The notes under the pieces: model-generated
Database searches by the model: none
The model's input: only the letters and a program-made list of their open reading frames with translations
Told to the model about the DNA's origin: nothing
Program-made: the position numbers and the translations under genes
NCBI GenBank assembly: GCA_028456385.1
Contig: JALNQF010000015.1
Location: 372,001 to 436,000 of the forward strand
Direction: 5' to 3'
From: Ophiosphaerella korrae
Lineage: Eukaryota > Ascomycota > Dothideomycetes > Pleosporales > Phaeosphaeriaceae
DNA length: 64,000 nucleotides
Shown: piece by piece, positions 44,535-56,155 of the stretch
Layout: every line of letters starts with the position of its first letter
Position numbering within the stretch: the stretch's first letter is position 1

Positions 44535-45263
44535 ATGGACAAAGATAATTTACCGCCCTCGTATTTAGAGTCAGTAGGCCACCCACGACAACCCTTTCAC
44601 TCCCCTACGTCGTCACCTCCAATGCGCGGCCAAGCCCTCCTCGACCAATTAACATTGACCCGCTCAACACACATCCAATCCATCATAGAAAGCTATATCC
44701 TCCCTGTGATCGAAGCCCAGGCCAGTTTCGGAATCTCCACCACCACCCTCGCTCTGCTCCCATCCGACATTCCCCTTCCCGCTGTTCCCGAAAAGTCTGA
44801 ATTTAGTTTCGACACGGTGGAAGCCAAGGAGGGGGTGGAAGTCATTGGTTTTGCGAGCGACGATGAGCCAAAAGTAGTGCGCTTGGAGGGCCAGATGAAT
44901 CGGACCGAGTTTTGGCGGATCCAGGCTGTTGTAGGGGAGCTGGAGAGGGTGTTAAGGGAGAAGCTAAATGAGAGCGGGGGTTTGGCGGGGTTGAGGAGGC
45001 AGACGGGCGTTGTGGGAGGGGGCATTGGGGAGTTTGAAGAGCAGCGGCAACCACGGCGGAATTTCTTGGGTAGAGTGAGATCGGACAATCGGGCGCTCAG
45101 TAAGAAGCCAGAGGCGAGTGTTGAACGGATAGATAGCGAGGTAGGGATAGTTCTTGTGAAGGCGCGGTTGGAGGAGATATGTTTGCGGACGGCCAATGAG
45201 TTTGGGCTGTATGATACCATGACCAAACAGTGTGTCACTATAAGAGTGGATGCAAGATGCTGA
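44535..45263 (+). CDS. Uncharacterised fungal protein, 242 aa
   Basis: A single exon from ATG 44535. I do not recognise a named family. Seen: a Pro/Ser N-terminus (about 1-30); a helical block LLDQLTLTRSTHIQSIIESY followed by ILPVIEAQASFGIS; an acidic linker (FASDDEPKVVRLEG); a Trp-containing helix FWRIQAVVGELERVLRE; a Gly/Arg-rich loop; and a C-terminal helix ending ICLRTANEFGLYDTM. No signal peptide or membrane span. It lies tail-to-tail with the kinesin gene (167 bp between stops). The composition and the intact ATG frame look like a real gene; function unknown. Confidence 0.65.
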   Translation: MDKDNLPPSYLESVGHPRQPFHSPTSSPPMRGQALLDQLTLTRSTHIQSIIESYILPVIEAQASFGISTTTLALLPSDIPLPAVPEKSEFSFDTVEAKEGVEVIGFASDDEPKVVRLEGQMNRTEFWRIQAVVGELERVLREKLNESGGLAGLRRQTGVVGGGIGEFEEQRQPRRNFLGRVRSDNRALSKKPEASVERIDSEVGIVLVKARLEEICLRTANEFGLYDTMTKQCVTIRVDARC

Positions 45264-45430
45264 AGAGGTAGAAGAGGTAGATTCGTAACTTTAAGGACAA
45301 CGTTTTTGATATCCCAAATTTGAACAGTGAAACATGCCTCGACTCCAAACACCGTGCCATGCATATTGAGCATGTATGCAACACAATACTCCAAAACGCC
45401 ATGCTCTGAAGAACTAAAAATGTGTCGAGA

Positions 45431-47748
45431 TCAAAAGTCGTACCCCACACCAACATTCAACCCCATCCTCATATTTTCCACCGTCTTGCCTCCTACACCT
45501 TTGAGCATTGCTAGCGATTCCAGGTCAAGTACTTCGACATCGTCCATCTCCATTAGGCAATTCACAATGTTGTCTGCCTTCTTTGCCCCTACACCCTTGA
45601 GAGCCCTGATTTGACTGACGTCGCGCGAATTGATAATTTTCAGGAGATGCGTTGTCCGTGGTGTTTGCTCGCCAGGATTGTGTGATGCGGCTCCCTCATC
45701 TCGGAAGATGGGAAGTTTCTTGCTCGCCTTTTTGGGTTTGCGTGAGGCCTTAGGTTTGTATTGAAAGCTATCATCCGAGGCATACGATTCATCATGATTA
45801 ACTTCAGGTGGCGGCAAGAACTCGTCCTCGTTGTCAGATTCCATTATCGGTTTTACTATTTTCTCCTTGGCTTTCAGAGGCACCATAAGGGTTGATGCGG
45901 GTACAGCTAGCGAAGTTGACATGATAGGTGCGGATGCATGCTTCATCGTTGTGCCTTCTTTGTTTCCTCGTATACGGTCCTCAAGCTTCTTCATTTTCGT
46001 TTCTAACTTGACATTTCCCGGGAAGAACGGTTGCGCCAATCGGAACATTCTCAAGGCACTGGTGTCTTCCCCGCGCGCAAGATGTTGTTTTGCCATTAGC
46101 AGAAATTGCAGCCCTTGAGACTTTCCATCTTCCTCTTGAACATCAATGCGGTGTTCCAAGTCATCGAGACGCTTTTGTAAATCTGCTGACAATGCAGGCG
46201 CGGCAACCCCATTGTCCTGGAGTGCCTTTTCCGCAAGTTTCTCTTCTATCCTTTGCGCAATTAGGGCTTCGATCGATGCTTTTGTCATAGCAGGCTCCGC
46301 GTTACGTGCCCGGAAAGTACTATCTGTTGTTCGGAGAGACTTGGTTGGCCGTGACGTGAAGGTGGGCTCGGCTGCTCGTTTCTGCCCATCTGTCCGTCGC
46401 ACACCCTGGTTCTGTGATGGAAGGTTAGAAGTACGATTTGCAGGCTTGCGGGAGTCTGAGTATACAGAAAATGCTTTGACGGGCTTTTCCCCTTTTTTCT
46501 GCTTTTCTGGTTCCGGCAAGTTGACATTATGCGCTGCCGCTAATGGTCGCAAAGGCTGTCGAGCGATATTTGATCCTCCGATGCTGCTTGTTGCTAGAGG
46601 CTTGGTCATCGTTCGAAGTACGGGGTCATTCTCCACTTCAGCAACTTCAATCTTCTTGGTGCGGCTCGCAAAGTTGAGTGAGCTCAAGGTATCTAGGTGG
46701 TATGCCCGCGTTGGGGCAAGATTCAAAATCATGACCGTCAGTCCCTTGTTCTGGCCAAGGGACAGAATCCTTGTCATCTTAGATTCGCGATATGGTATCC
46801 GGTTCTGTTTCTTGTTCATTGCTTCTACACATTGAGCCAGTACGAAGAGAGACTTGTTAATAGCAGAGCTTTCGACTAGGCGTTCTCTGTTATTATCTGT
46901 GCGACGATTGTCTTCTGAGCCAGCCAAATCAATACACGAAGCACGGCTAACGTGTATGGTGGTCTCGGTTGTCTGCGTGATTTTTACACAAAGTATGGCA
47001 TGCGATCGTGAAGAGTGTGCGTTCAGCTATACTTTGTCAGTTGCAACGTGAAACAGCATCCGACGACACTCACTTTGGTTGCTGACGTGGACCGGTTCAT
47101 GTTCGCCTGGTCGTAAAGTTGTTCAAACTCTTTGAGGGTTGTGCACGGCTTCTCTGTCAAGCCGACGACGACGGTCTTTCCATGGTAGTCCCGTATAGGA
47201 AGTCCTGATGGCGTTCGCTTCTCTGGGGGCTCGAACAGGTCATAGACGCGGTCACAATAGATTTCAAAATATTCCAGCGCCACTTCCACCTGCGTCGCAC
47301 TAGCCGAGTCCTTCTCAATCTTCTTACATCTTCGGTAAATCGCGCTCAAAAGCCTTGGAATAACACCTCGATCTGCCAGTGACTTTCCTCCACGCATGGT
47401 GTGCGTCTTGCCAGTACCGGTACAGCCATGGGCAAATATAGATAAATCGAAGCCATTGAAGAGCTGTTTTACGGTGGGCGCAACTGGTCACGTGTCAGTC
47501 TTTGGCCAGCGCCTTGTCCACCTGAGTATTGACATACTCTCTGCATCGAAAAGCTGCTGCTGTGTCGCGTCCTGTTCGTAGACAGAACTGAATTGGAAGC
47601 TGAAGGACTCGGCGTCGTTCTTCGGGCTCGGCAGCCGTACTATTGTTGCATTGCTTTCGCCGTCGACGTTTTCTGCGCTGACAATCGTATCTTTGTCGAG
47701 CTCGTGCTTGAGCAGTGGCCGAATTCGCGCTACGACACGGACACTCAT
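45431..47748 (-). CDS. Kinesin-10 family motor (KIF22/Kid-like)
   Basis: Exons (minus) 47748-47538, 47483-47074 and 47026-45431 encode 738 residues. The N-terminal motor domain (about 1-340) shows VRVVARIRPL, P-loop GCTGTGKT (90-97), switch I NAHSSRSH and switch II DLAGSEDNRRT. The SEDNRRT extension and YLDT-like downstream block (AYHLDTLSSLNFASRTK) favour kinesin-10. After a Ser/Thr/Lys-rich linker and a short coiled coil comes a TPR-like helix pair (about 490-560). Helix-hairpin-helix repeats lie at the C-terminus (IRALKGVGAKKADNI and LAMLKGVGGKTVENM). HhH repeats suggest DNA binding, as in the chromokinesin Kid. A role in chromosome arm movement is inferred from the family. The gene is divergent from the Ser/Thr-rich gene with a 1.2-kb gap. 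Confidence 0.9.
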
Positions 47749-48924
47749 GGTAGATGACGACCGAGGCGGATGTGGATGAGATGGACGTGGGAAATAACAA
47801 AAGTCTAAGTCTACAGAGAAAAGAATGCTTGCGGATTGACCTACCGTGACGTCGAGCTTGAACTGAGCCTTGCGAAGAGCTATCCCAGTCGATCGTGTTT
47901 GCTTCCCTGACCGCCCTTCGCGTGTTGCCTTAGCAACTTGTTCGCGCCTAAACGAAAGTGGAAGCAGCACGTGCATGAACAATCATCATGTGCCATAAGT
48001 GCGCAGAAGGCTACAAGACTTTAATCTTCAGTCTTTGTAGCAAATTCGTAACTCTAAGCCCATATCATTATCTTATCAAAATAGCTGGTGACTTCGGTCA
48101 CGGTATCCGATGAGATATTGGGCACCAGCGAACGTGTTCATAAAGTCACATGAACGTGTCGCAAAATACATGCATACTTAACCTAGAGACCAGTAGCTGT
48201 TCATAGTATATGTTGGGGAGTAATCAATTATTCTGCATGCCGGCCTCTATATTGAGGCCTGCAGGCCTAGCAGTTAACACGCAAAACAGCTTCATGGTCG
48301 CATTGGATGAGAACGGCCCGGCTAGCTGCCGAAGAGCCTCATTCTCCAAATTCTATTCCTGGTGTATTGATTAATTAACTTACCCCACTAAGAGCCGCCG
48401 GAAACCTGGGCAACGATTTGTGTGGCGAGACGCCAAAGAGGCTCTCTTTGTGGCAGTCCATATGCGCTTCTGATTGGTTTGGCCTCCACGGCATGGTGAA
48501 ACATTTCGCTTATTTGTGGGAGCACCACCACCACTCCTCAAGTTACCTCTAAGGTTCTTTCAGAACGGACCAGTGACACGTACAAATTGCAGGCTACTGC
48601 GACAATGCTGGGCCAGTGCTCCACGATGGGCTATTTTGAAGTCAAACGGTTGTTGCAGCGGCTAATGGAGCTTCAAAACCAAGCAGTGGTCCTACTCAAC
48701 CCAGTTTGGCCGGACATCTAGACCGACGTTTTACTAGAGACGAACGAGTATTGCTGTGTTTCTTGTCTGTCTTTTCTCGTTGTGTTTCCTTTTGTCGATC
48801 GTTTCTCTCATAGTCACTCAATCCCTCAATCTCCTTCGCTCTGTGTTTTGCCGTTTTCTACTACTCGCAAGCGCGCGTCGTCTTTCTCTTTGATCTTTCT
48901 CTTAATTCAGAAGCCATCTTGAAG
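47749..48924. other. Intergenic region between divergent genes
   Basis: Upstream regions of kinesin and of the secreted Ser/Thr-rich gene. It includes a palindromic hairpin cluster near 48242-48268 and a pyrimidine-rich leader at about 48760-48915. No gene is seen. Confidence 0.55.
48242..48268. repeat. Hairpin plus 14-bp perfect palindrome
   Basis: GGCCTC-TATATT-GAGGCC forms a 6-bp stem (48242-48259), overlapping the perfect palindrome AGGCCTGCAGGCCT (48255-48268). Confidence 0.85.
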
Positions 48925-50435
48925 ATGGCTCTTTTCCCGAAGATATTGCTGCTAGCAGCTTGCTCGAGTCTCGTTACTGCAGGACCAGTGCCGAGAAATG
49001 AGAGACGGCAGCTGTGAGTATTATTTAATCTACTACTGATTGCGTTCCACTAATCTCACAAAGCTTCAAAAGTTACGCAAATACTACGACGCAAGCCCCA
49101 TCCACTGTCAAATCTATACAGGTCTCTGTTCCAGGGCCCACTTCATTTCCAACACTCACTTCGGTCACTGGCGTCTCATCCGCATCCTCCCCACTTCCGG
49201 ACGGACAGCTAGTTAACGCTGATACTGCACTTGTTATTGAGCCTATACAACGAACCGTCATTACGCATATCATATCTGCTATAACCTTTCTGAATCTCAA
49301 AGGTGAGCCGATCGCCACACAAAATGCCGAGACCATTCTGTCAACCTCCTTCTTTACGCCTACGCCTGCGCCTCCCACCTCGGTGGTACCAACCTCAAGT
49401 GTCTCCCCTGTATCATCTTCAAATCCCAGTCCGTTGGCGTCGCCACTAGAGAGCAGTACTGTGCCTCTATTGGGTACCACCACTTTAGCCTTTTCTTTAA
49501 GCTCGCAAGTGGCGGTCGAAAGTGGGCCTAGAAACGGAACAAATCTTCCATCATTCACATACTCGCCTGACGAGAGCGAGACTAGAGCTTCATCCATTGT
49601 CTCGGTCCCCATTGTGACCAGCAAGGCGCCCATTGGAAATAGCACGGGTTTGCCAGGGTTTATCTATCCAGGATCATCGCAAAGTGTTCAACCTACAAGC
49701 ACGGATATAAGCTCAGCAGCTACACAGAGCTCTTCTATCTCCAAAATGCCAGAAGAATCTGTCCCCAACGCTACGGACTCGACCACACGTACGCGTATTA
49801 TCATTACAAAGACTGAATATACGACGGTGTTCCCGTCATCATCTGTCATTGTAGCGTCTTCAGCTGCCACCCAACAACCAAGGCCTCCTCCGAATGGTTC
49901 AGAGCTCATTGCAGGATCCACACCTGCCCAGGGTCAGCAATCTATAGCACCTTCGTCGCTTGTCACTATCTCAGCAACTCGACCAGTACTACCGCCGGTC
50001 ATCGTTACACAGTACACAACGGTCACACCAAAATCTAATCCTGCTGGAATGACCACTACCCCAGCGGGCCCTGTGTCCACACCCAACACCCCCACGCCGT
50101 CAACAGCAGGACTTCCATCACTTTCCTCGTCATCGCTCATCTCACCAGGTTCGTCATCTAAAGCACCAGACACTCCTGCCCAACCATCGTCTGTCGCAGC
50201 TTCGTCAAGCCCTCCACAAGCTTTATCGTCAACTACACCTGCTGCTCAATTACCATCTCCTTCTTCAATGAAGCCGCCTCCCCCAGCAGTGCCGTCGTCG
50301 ACATCAGACGGTCCACTTATTATTAACCCAATTGCATCCAGTCAATTGTTTACGGTGACCGTGACAGCCACAGAAAAAGAAACTGTTACAGCAACGGCGA
50401 CAGTAACTGTGAGTATTACTACAAGAGCTCAATGA
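48925..50435 (+). CDS. Secreted Ser/Thr-rich, probably O-glycosylated protein
   Basis: Exons 48925-49013 and 49064-50435 encode 486 residues; the 50-nt intron begins GTGAGT and ends CAAAG. A signal peptide is evident (MALFPKILLLAACSSLVTA), followed by a dibasic Arg27-Arg28 in NERRQ, a possible Kex2-type processing site. The rest is Ser/Thr/Pro-rich without recognisable folds. The C-terminus is a run of alternating Thr and Val (FTVTVTATEKETVTATATV) ending TTRAQ. There is no hydrophobic tail to act as a GPI signal, so it is probably secreted or non-covalently wall-bound. Similar low-complexity proteins are common in ascomycete walls, but no family is assigned. The open reverse strand over 49073-49645 is a composition artefact. 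Confidence 0.8.
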
Positions 50436-50816
50436 AGATAGGTAGAAAAGAGTAGAAATTGAGATACCTGAGGATATACAAGTCGGACGCGTAATTTAAT
50501 ACCCAGCAAAAGCATAGCATGTTGATCCTGCTATATGAGTATTTTCTTTTGGCACTATAATTGAGATATAATTGAGCTACGGACAACCTTTGCATATTAT
50601 TATGATTGTGTTAATCGGTTGTGTAGCATAGCTGTTTGAATTTATATTTTTTGGCTGAATTGGTAAACCCTAGTTGCAGGCCATTTCATTTTGACACTTT
50701 CAACATCCTGTTGGTTCCAACATTATGTTAATAACTAAGGGATTATTTTATCTAGCTCCCCATGGGTTACCAGTTGGCTTTATTTCGCCTAGATCCGTAG
50801 CAACTTACCTCTTGCA
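50436..50816. other. Intergenic region between convergent genes
   Basis: AT-rich 3' flanks of the Ser/Thr-rich gene and the UBR7-like gene. No gene is seen. Confidence 0.6.
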
Positions 50817-52643
50817 TTAGTAGCCGCTTTGCTCCCGCCTATTGTCGCCATCCGCACCTCCTCCCCCCTCGCCATTATTGTCCCTTCTACTTGCTTTGGC
50901 TCCACCAGCAGCTTCTTGAATGCCTTGTGTATCACCCCTTAGCTTTGCAAAATATGCCTTGATATCTTCTGCGCCAATAGCCTGGCCACTTTCTGCAAAT
51001 GGCTTGAGTAGCAGGGAAACCTTGTCCTTCAAATGTGCGTAAGCCATAGCACCTTGAATTGCTTGCACACGATCCATATTGTTGAAGGCAGCCTCGCCCC
51101 GGTCGAGAATTGAACCTGTACCAACGGATTGCGCGCCGTCACCATCTTCGGATATAGGAGGCTCGTAGGTATCTTCTTCCTCAAGAAGTTGGGGGTAAGC
51201 TTTGAGATGCGAGAAACAGGCTGTACAATGGCAGAGATAATCGCGAAAATCGGGTTTCAGAAAAAGGGAAAAGGCGTGATTTTGGGCTGTTAGAGAGAGA
51301 GGGGGTAGAGTGGCATGTTTGCAAATTAATGTATCATCCTGCTTCTTTGGTGTCAGAGGTAGAATTGTGGTTCCCTCAGGAATGATTGGAAGCGTGCCAC
51401 TAGGTTCTTCAGATTTCTGGCGCTTAGCTGAAGCTGGGACCGAGAGGGTTGCCGAGAGGGGTTCCTCCATATCCTCAGAAGCTTTACGCTTTTTGGACGT
51501 GCCGTAAATAGACTCTTGAGTGCCCACAGCGGCCTCTACTATTTGGGATTCATTGAGAGTATTGTCACAGAAGACTGGTGGTAGGAAGCCAGCGGAACCC
51601 GCATAGCTCTTAATCCAGGGGTTGGCCTCCAGGCACTTATAACAGATGAAGTGGTCAAAGTCGTCTTCTGCTGGAAACCCTGGAGGCAAAGGTGGGTCAT
51701 CCTCTTCATCTCCGACTTCTGCTGCTGTATCATTGCCGTCGAGGCCGGCATTATTTGCTAGCGCGGCATGTATAGACGTAGGACTGGCGGGTGCTGCACT
51801 CTCCGTGGGTTCATTTACCCTTCTAATCGTCGTAGGCTCGTCTTCCTTCCTGGCATCCATGGGGATGTCTGCTTCTTCATGACTTTTGTTTAAGCTATCC
51901 ATCTTCTTATTCTTGATTAGTTTCGCATACTCCTCACGTTTGTAGCCCACGAGACACTCTGGATGCCACCAATCTTCACCACACCCTCCATCCTCGACAG
52001 TGCCCAGTCCCAGGCATTGAAACATTGTACCTTTTTCTTGATGAGGGTCATAATCCTCAGCGCAACCACAAAATATATTCCGGAAGTTCTGGTTGTATTT
52101 GTTGCTCTTTGCAGGCTCCCCACCAGCTACATCTCCCTTCAGACCAGTCTCCGGATTCACGCGGAGTGTGCATGGTGCCGTCTCCGGCATGCGAGCTGTA
52201 CCGCAATCGCATATGAAGTTGCGCTTGTTGAAAAGCTCAACAAGGGTGTGCTCACCATGGCAGGATATCGAACAGGAATAGCAGACAGCTGCAGGTGTGT
52301 ATGGATCAGTGGACGTGGCAGGAGGGGGGTTGCAGGTCAGGCAAGCGTATAGACTCTGACGAAGTGGACCAAGGTCGCGCGTGCATGTATTGAATTGCTG
52401 TTGAAGGTCAGTTGAAGGGCATGGTAGAAGACGGCTGTACTAACATATGGGAGGGCCTCGCGGGCTTCGGCCTCGAGGCTGAGCTGCTCCTTGATGAAGC
52501 TATCATAGAGATGTCAACCACTGACTGTCTGGAAGTAAAGTCGTATGTGCATTTACTTACTCGGCTGCTGTCTGTGAGTTTTCGGATGCTTGGGAGATGC
52601 TCCCAGCGCGCGGCTTCGATGATGCGGGTTGTGAGTCGGCCAT
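50817..52643 (-). CDS. UBR-box/PHD protein (UBR7/Mlo2-like E3)
   Basis: Exons (minus) 52643-52561, 52499-52445 and 52397-50817 encode 572 residues; both introns have GT/AG and are in phase. A UBR-type zinc box (about 50-125) reads from TCTRDLGPLRQSLYACLTC to FICDCGTARM. It is followed by a PHD-like finger (about 150-200, FCGCAEDYDP and FQCLG ... EDWWHPECLVG) and a later Cys cluster (FICYKCLEANPW). Acidic Ser/Pro-rich linkers follow, then a C-terminal conserved segment with CHCTACF. This matches human UBR7 and S. pombe Mlo2. UBR7-type proteins are putative ubiquitin ligases, reported in some species to act on histone H2B; targets here are unknown. The gene is divergent from MCM2 with 424 bp between ATGs and two MluI boxes in the gap. 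Confidence 0.9.
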
Positions 52644-53067
52644 TTTGGCAGTGACGTCGCAGAAGAAAAAAAGCACCTTGAATTCCCGCCGAGTGGAGAA
52701 CAAAAATTCAAGACAAGTCGTGGATGTTGGGTGTTCTTGTCATGCTGGATTCAGCTAGAAAGTGAGGTGTGAGATTGGAGATGGTGGCTGGTGATTGGTC
52801 AAGCAAAAACCACTTTAAGTCGACAACCTGACGCGTCGACGCGTTGATTTCGCGCGCGGTCCCCTTTCACGCCCCCCCGCATCTACACACTCTCGATAAA
52901 CACCACCCCTTTGACGTCCAAGCTTTTTGTGGACCTTACTCACATTCATATAACATGAGGTATGCTTGCTTGCCCCCGGGGATGTTAGGCAGTTGTCTAA
53001 GCAATACCTGCCCCGCATTGTCGCCGATCTAAAGACTCACACATCTAGTTCACCACTGCGCTCCAAT
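52644..53067. other. Shared divergent promoter of the UBR7-like gene and MCM2
   Basis: A 424-bp region between two ATGs on opposite strands. It contains two ACGCGT elements at 52831 and 52839 and a GCGCGCGG tract just after. No gene is seen. Confidence 0.7.
52831..52844. promoter_or_regulatory. Two MluI cell-cycle boxes (MCB, ACGCGT)
   Basis: ACGCGT at 52831-52836 and again at 52839-52844, spaced 8 bp start to start, about 225 bp upstream of the MCM2 ATG. MCB elements bind the MBF (Mbp1/Swi6) G1/S factor and control replication genes, including MCM genes, in yeasts. Function here is inferred from the motif and its place. Confidence 0.65.
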
Positions 53068-55745
53068 ATGTCTTCCGCGAATCGAGGTACTGGGCCTAGC
53101 AGCAGAGGGAACAAGCGCACGAGAGATGACGATGACCTTCCATCTTCAGCGGCGCATCCTCCATCAAGTCGTACGTCTGGCAATCCTGAGTAATCTATAG
53201 TCAACTAAACCACAGATAGCAATGGCTTCTTCGCCGCCAATGCTCCCCCATGACGACGAGGCAGACGTTTTGGACGATGATGATATGATGCGAGATGTCG
53301 ATGATCTAGACGAGGAAGCTGAAGAAGCAGAAGGCATCGATCTCTTTGCGGATGATTTCGAGAACGACTACAGAGCGCGGGAGAATGATGCCTACGAAGG
53401 CGAAGGCATCGATGATGAAGGCGATTTTGAAGAACTTGACCTTGCCCAGAGACGAGAGCTTGATCGGCGCCTCAATCGCCGGGACCAAGAAGCTAGACGT
53501 CGCATGCCAGCCGCCTTCCTGCCAGACGAAGACGAACAAGATGGTCTGGCTGATCTTATGAACCGCCGTCGCGTAAGAAGACATCGTTATGACGAAGAAG
53601 ACGATATGGACATGGGCGATGACATCATGAATGAGGAGATGTCGCTCGAGGCACTGACTGATGTGAAAGCCAACACGTTGACCGATTGGGTTGCCCAGCC
53701 TCAGGTCGCCAGGACCATCGCGCGCGAGTTTAAGTCTTTTTTGACAGAGTACACTGATGAACAGGGGACTTCAGTCTATGGAACTCGTATTCGAACGCTC
53801 GGTGAGGTCAACGCCGAGTCTTTAGAGGTCTCTTTTGATCATCTTGCTGAACAAAAGGCGACTCTAGCTTTCTGGCTTGCAAACACACCCACTGAAATGT
53901 TGAAGATTTTTGATCAAGTAGCGATGGAAGTTGTTCTTCTACATTACCCGGATTACGAGCGTATCCACGCAGAAATTCATGTTCGCATCACCGATGTTCC
54001 GGTCCAGTACACTCTTCGTCAGTTGCGTCAGTCCCACTTGAATAGCTTAGTTCGGGTTAGTGGCGTTGTCACTCGTCGCAGCGGTGTTTTCCCTCAGCTC
54101 AAATACGTCAAGTTTGATTGCGCAAAGTGCGGAACGACCCTCGGCCCATTTCACCAAGATTCCAATGTCGAAGTCAAAATATCCTTCTGTCAAAATTGCC
54201 AGTCACGAGGCCCATTTACCGTCAATTCTGAGCGAACAGTTTACCGCAATTATCAAAAGCTCACTTTACAGGAATCACCAGGAACCGTACCCGCCGGTCG
54301 ACTTCCGCGTCATCGAGAGGTCATTTTACTGTGGGATCTCATCGACTCTGCGAAGCCCGGTGAAGATATTGAGGTAACCGGAGTTTATCGAAACAATTAC
54401 GATGCTGCACTCAACAACAAGAACGGCTTCCCGGTTTTTGCTACCATACTTGAGGCAAATTATGTTGTCAAGTCTCACGATCAGCTTGCAGGTTTCCGCC
54501 TCACGGAAGAAGACGAACGCGAAATTCGACGGCTTTCCAAGGATCCTAAGATCGTTGACAAGATTATCAGCTCAATCGCGCCAAACATCTACGGCCACAC
54601 TGATATTAAGACTGCTGTAGCGTTATCACTTTTCGGGGGTGTTAGTAAAGAGGCAGCTGGACGTCACTCTATCCGTGGTGATATCAATGTTCTACTTCTT
54701 GGAGATCCTGGTACCGCCAAATCTCAGGTGTTAAAATTTGTGGAGAAGACAGCTCATCGCGCTGTTTTTGCAACGGGCCAAGGAGCTTCCGCCGTCGGTC
54801 TGACGGCCTCTGTCCGTCGAGACCCCATGACTAGCGAATGGACTCTCGAGGGAGGGGCGTTGGTGCTTGCTGATAAAGGTACCTGCCTGATTGACGAGTT
54901 CGACAAGATGAACGACCAAGATCGGACGTCTATTCACGAGGCCATGGAACAACAGACAATTTCCATATCTAAAGCAGGCATCGTTACCACGCTTCAAGCC
55001 CGATGCGCAATCGTGGCCGCTGCTAATCCTATTGGCGGTCGCTATAATTCAACGATTCCTTTCTCGCAGAACGTAGAGCTGACGGAGCCTATCCTATCCC
55101 GTTTCGACATCTTGTGTGTTGTCCGAGACACCGTTGATCCCACAGAGGATGAGCGGCTAGCGAAGTTCGTTGTCAAGTCACATAGTCGGGCACATCCCCT
55201 GGTGAACTCAGCGTATGGGTACGCAGACAAGGCGAAGGCTGCGCGAAACGGCGAAGATGAAGAAGGCATGGAAGTGGATGAAGATGTTCCAAGCAAGGAG
55301 GGTGAAATACCACAAGAATTGCTAAGGAAATACATCCTCTACGCCAGGGAAAAATGCAGACCCAAGCTGTACCAAATTGACCAAGACAAGGTTGCTCGTC
55401 TCTTTGCAGATATGCGTCGAGAATCAATGGCAACTGGAGCCTATCCTATCACGGTGAGTCTACTCTGATAAGCCACAACACGTCGCTAATGCTTGACAGG
55501 TTCGTCATCTCGAAGCCATCATGCGAATAGCCGAGTCATTCTGCAAAATGCGTTTATCAGAATACTGTTCTGCGCTTGATATCGATCGCGCCATTGCCGT
55601 GACTATTGAATCGTTCATTGGCTCGCAGAAGGTCAGCGCGAAAAAGGCACTCTCGAGATCCTTCGCCAAGTACACACTCAGTAAACCTGGTGCTATCCAT
55701 GCTACTAATCGTGGAGGTCGACAAGCGCAAAGAGCAGCTGCCTAA
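53068..55745 (+). CDS. MCM2: DNA replication licensing factor MCM2
   Basis: Exons 53068-53170, 53220-55453 and 55500-55745 encode 860 residues. MCM2 is one of six subunits of the MCM2-7 replicative helicase, loaded at origins in G1. Seen: a long acidic N-terminus (many Asp/Glu runs; histone-binding in this family), an OB-fold with a zinc finger (CAKCGTTLG ... CQNCQ), Walker A in the MCM form GDPGTAKS (about 529-536), Walker B-type LIDEFDKM, the MCM signature, and an Arg finger in SRFD (about 661). VFATGQGASAVGLTASV is specific for MCM2. Intron 1 (53171-53219) was chosen with donor GTACGT and acceptor TAG so that the frame joins as PPSS-P-MASSPP. Exon 3 adds VRHLEAIMRIAESF. Two MCB elements precede the gene. 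Confidence 0.96.
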
Positions 55746-56155
55746 CTAAGTGGTTACATACAGTAACACAAATTCATGTGCGGAGTTGAAAGATATAGTG
55801 ATTACGATGGGACGAGAAGCATGACACCAGCACGGGCACCTGGAGCAAGACGAGATATACTCTTTCCCTATTCGAAGAATACTAGCATTTGAAATATATC
55901 GCAACATAGCAACAGAATAGCAACGATAACACAGATGCGTTATCTTATGAATTTCTATTCGTCATCAAAGTCAAGGGGGTGATTGCAACTGAGTCAAAAA
56001 ATGTGCAGAAACTAGGTCGCTGACTAAGGCTAGCGCAAATCTTGGCGTCGGCTAATCCACACGAATTTCGTTTCCTTTTCATCAACCAACCACGAACTCA
56101 ACCGGAGCGCAACAACACTACAGGAACCACTACAGACACCTTCCTGAGCGCAGAG
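55746..56155. other. Intergenic region between MCM2 and eL30
   Basis: 3' flank of MCM2 and promoter/leader of the ribosomal gene. Nothing else is seen. Confidence 0.55.

Noticed and set aside
49073..49645. 190-codon minus-strand frame
   Set aside because: Shadow of the Ser/Thr-rich exon; it has no start context or domain.
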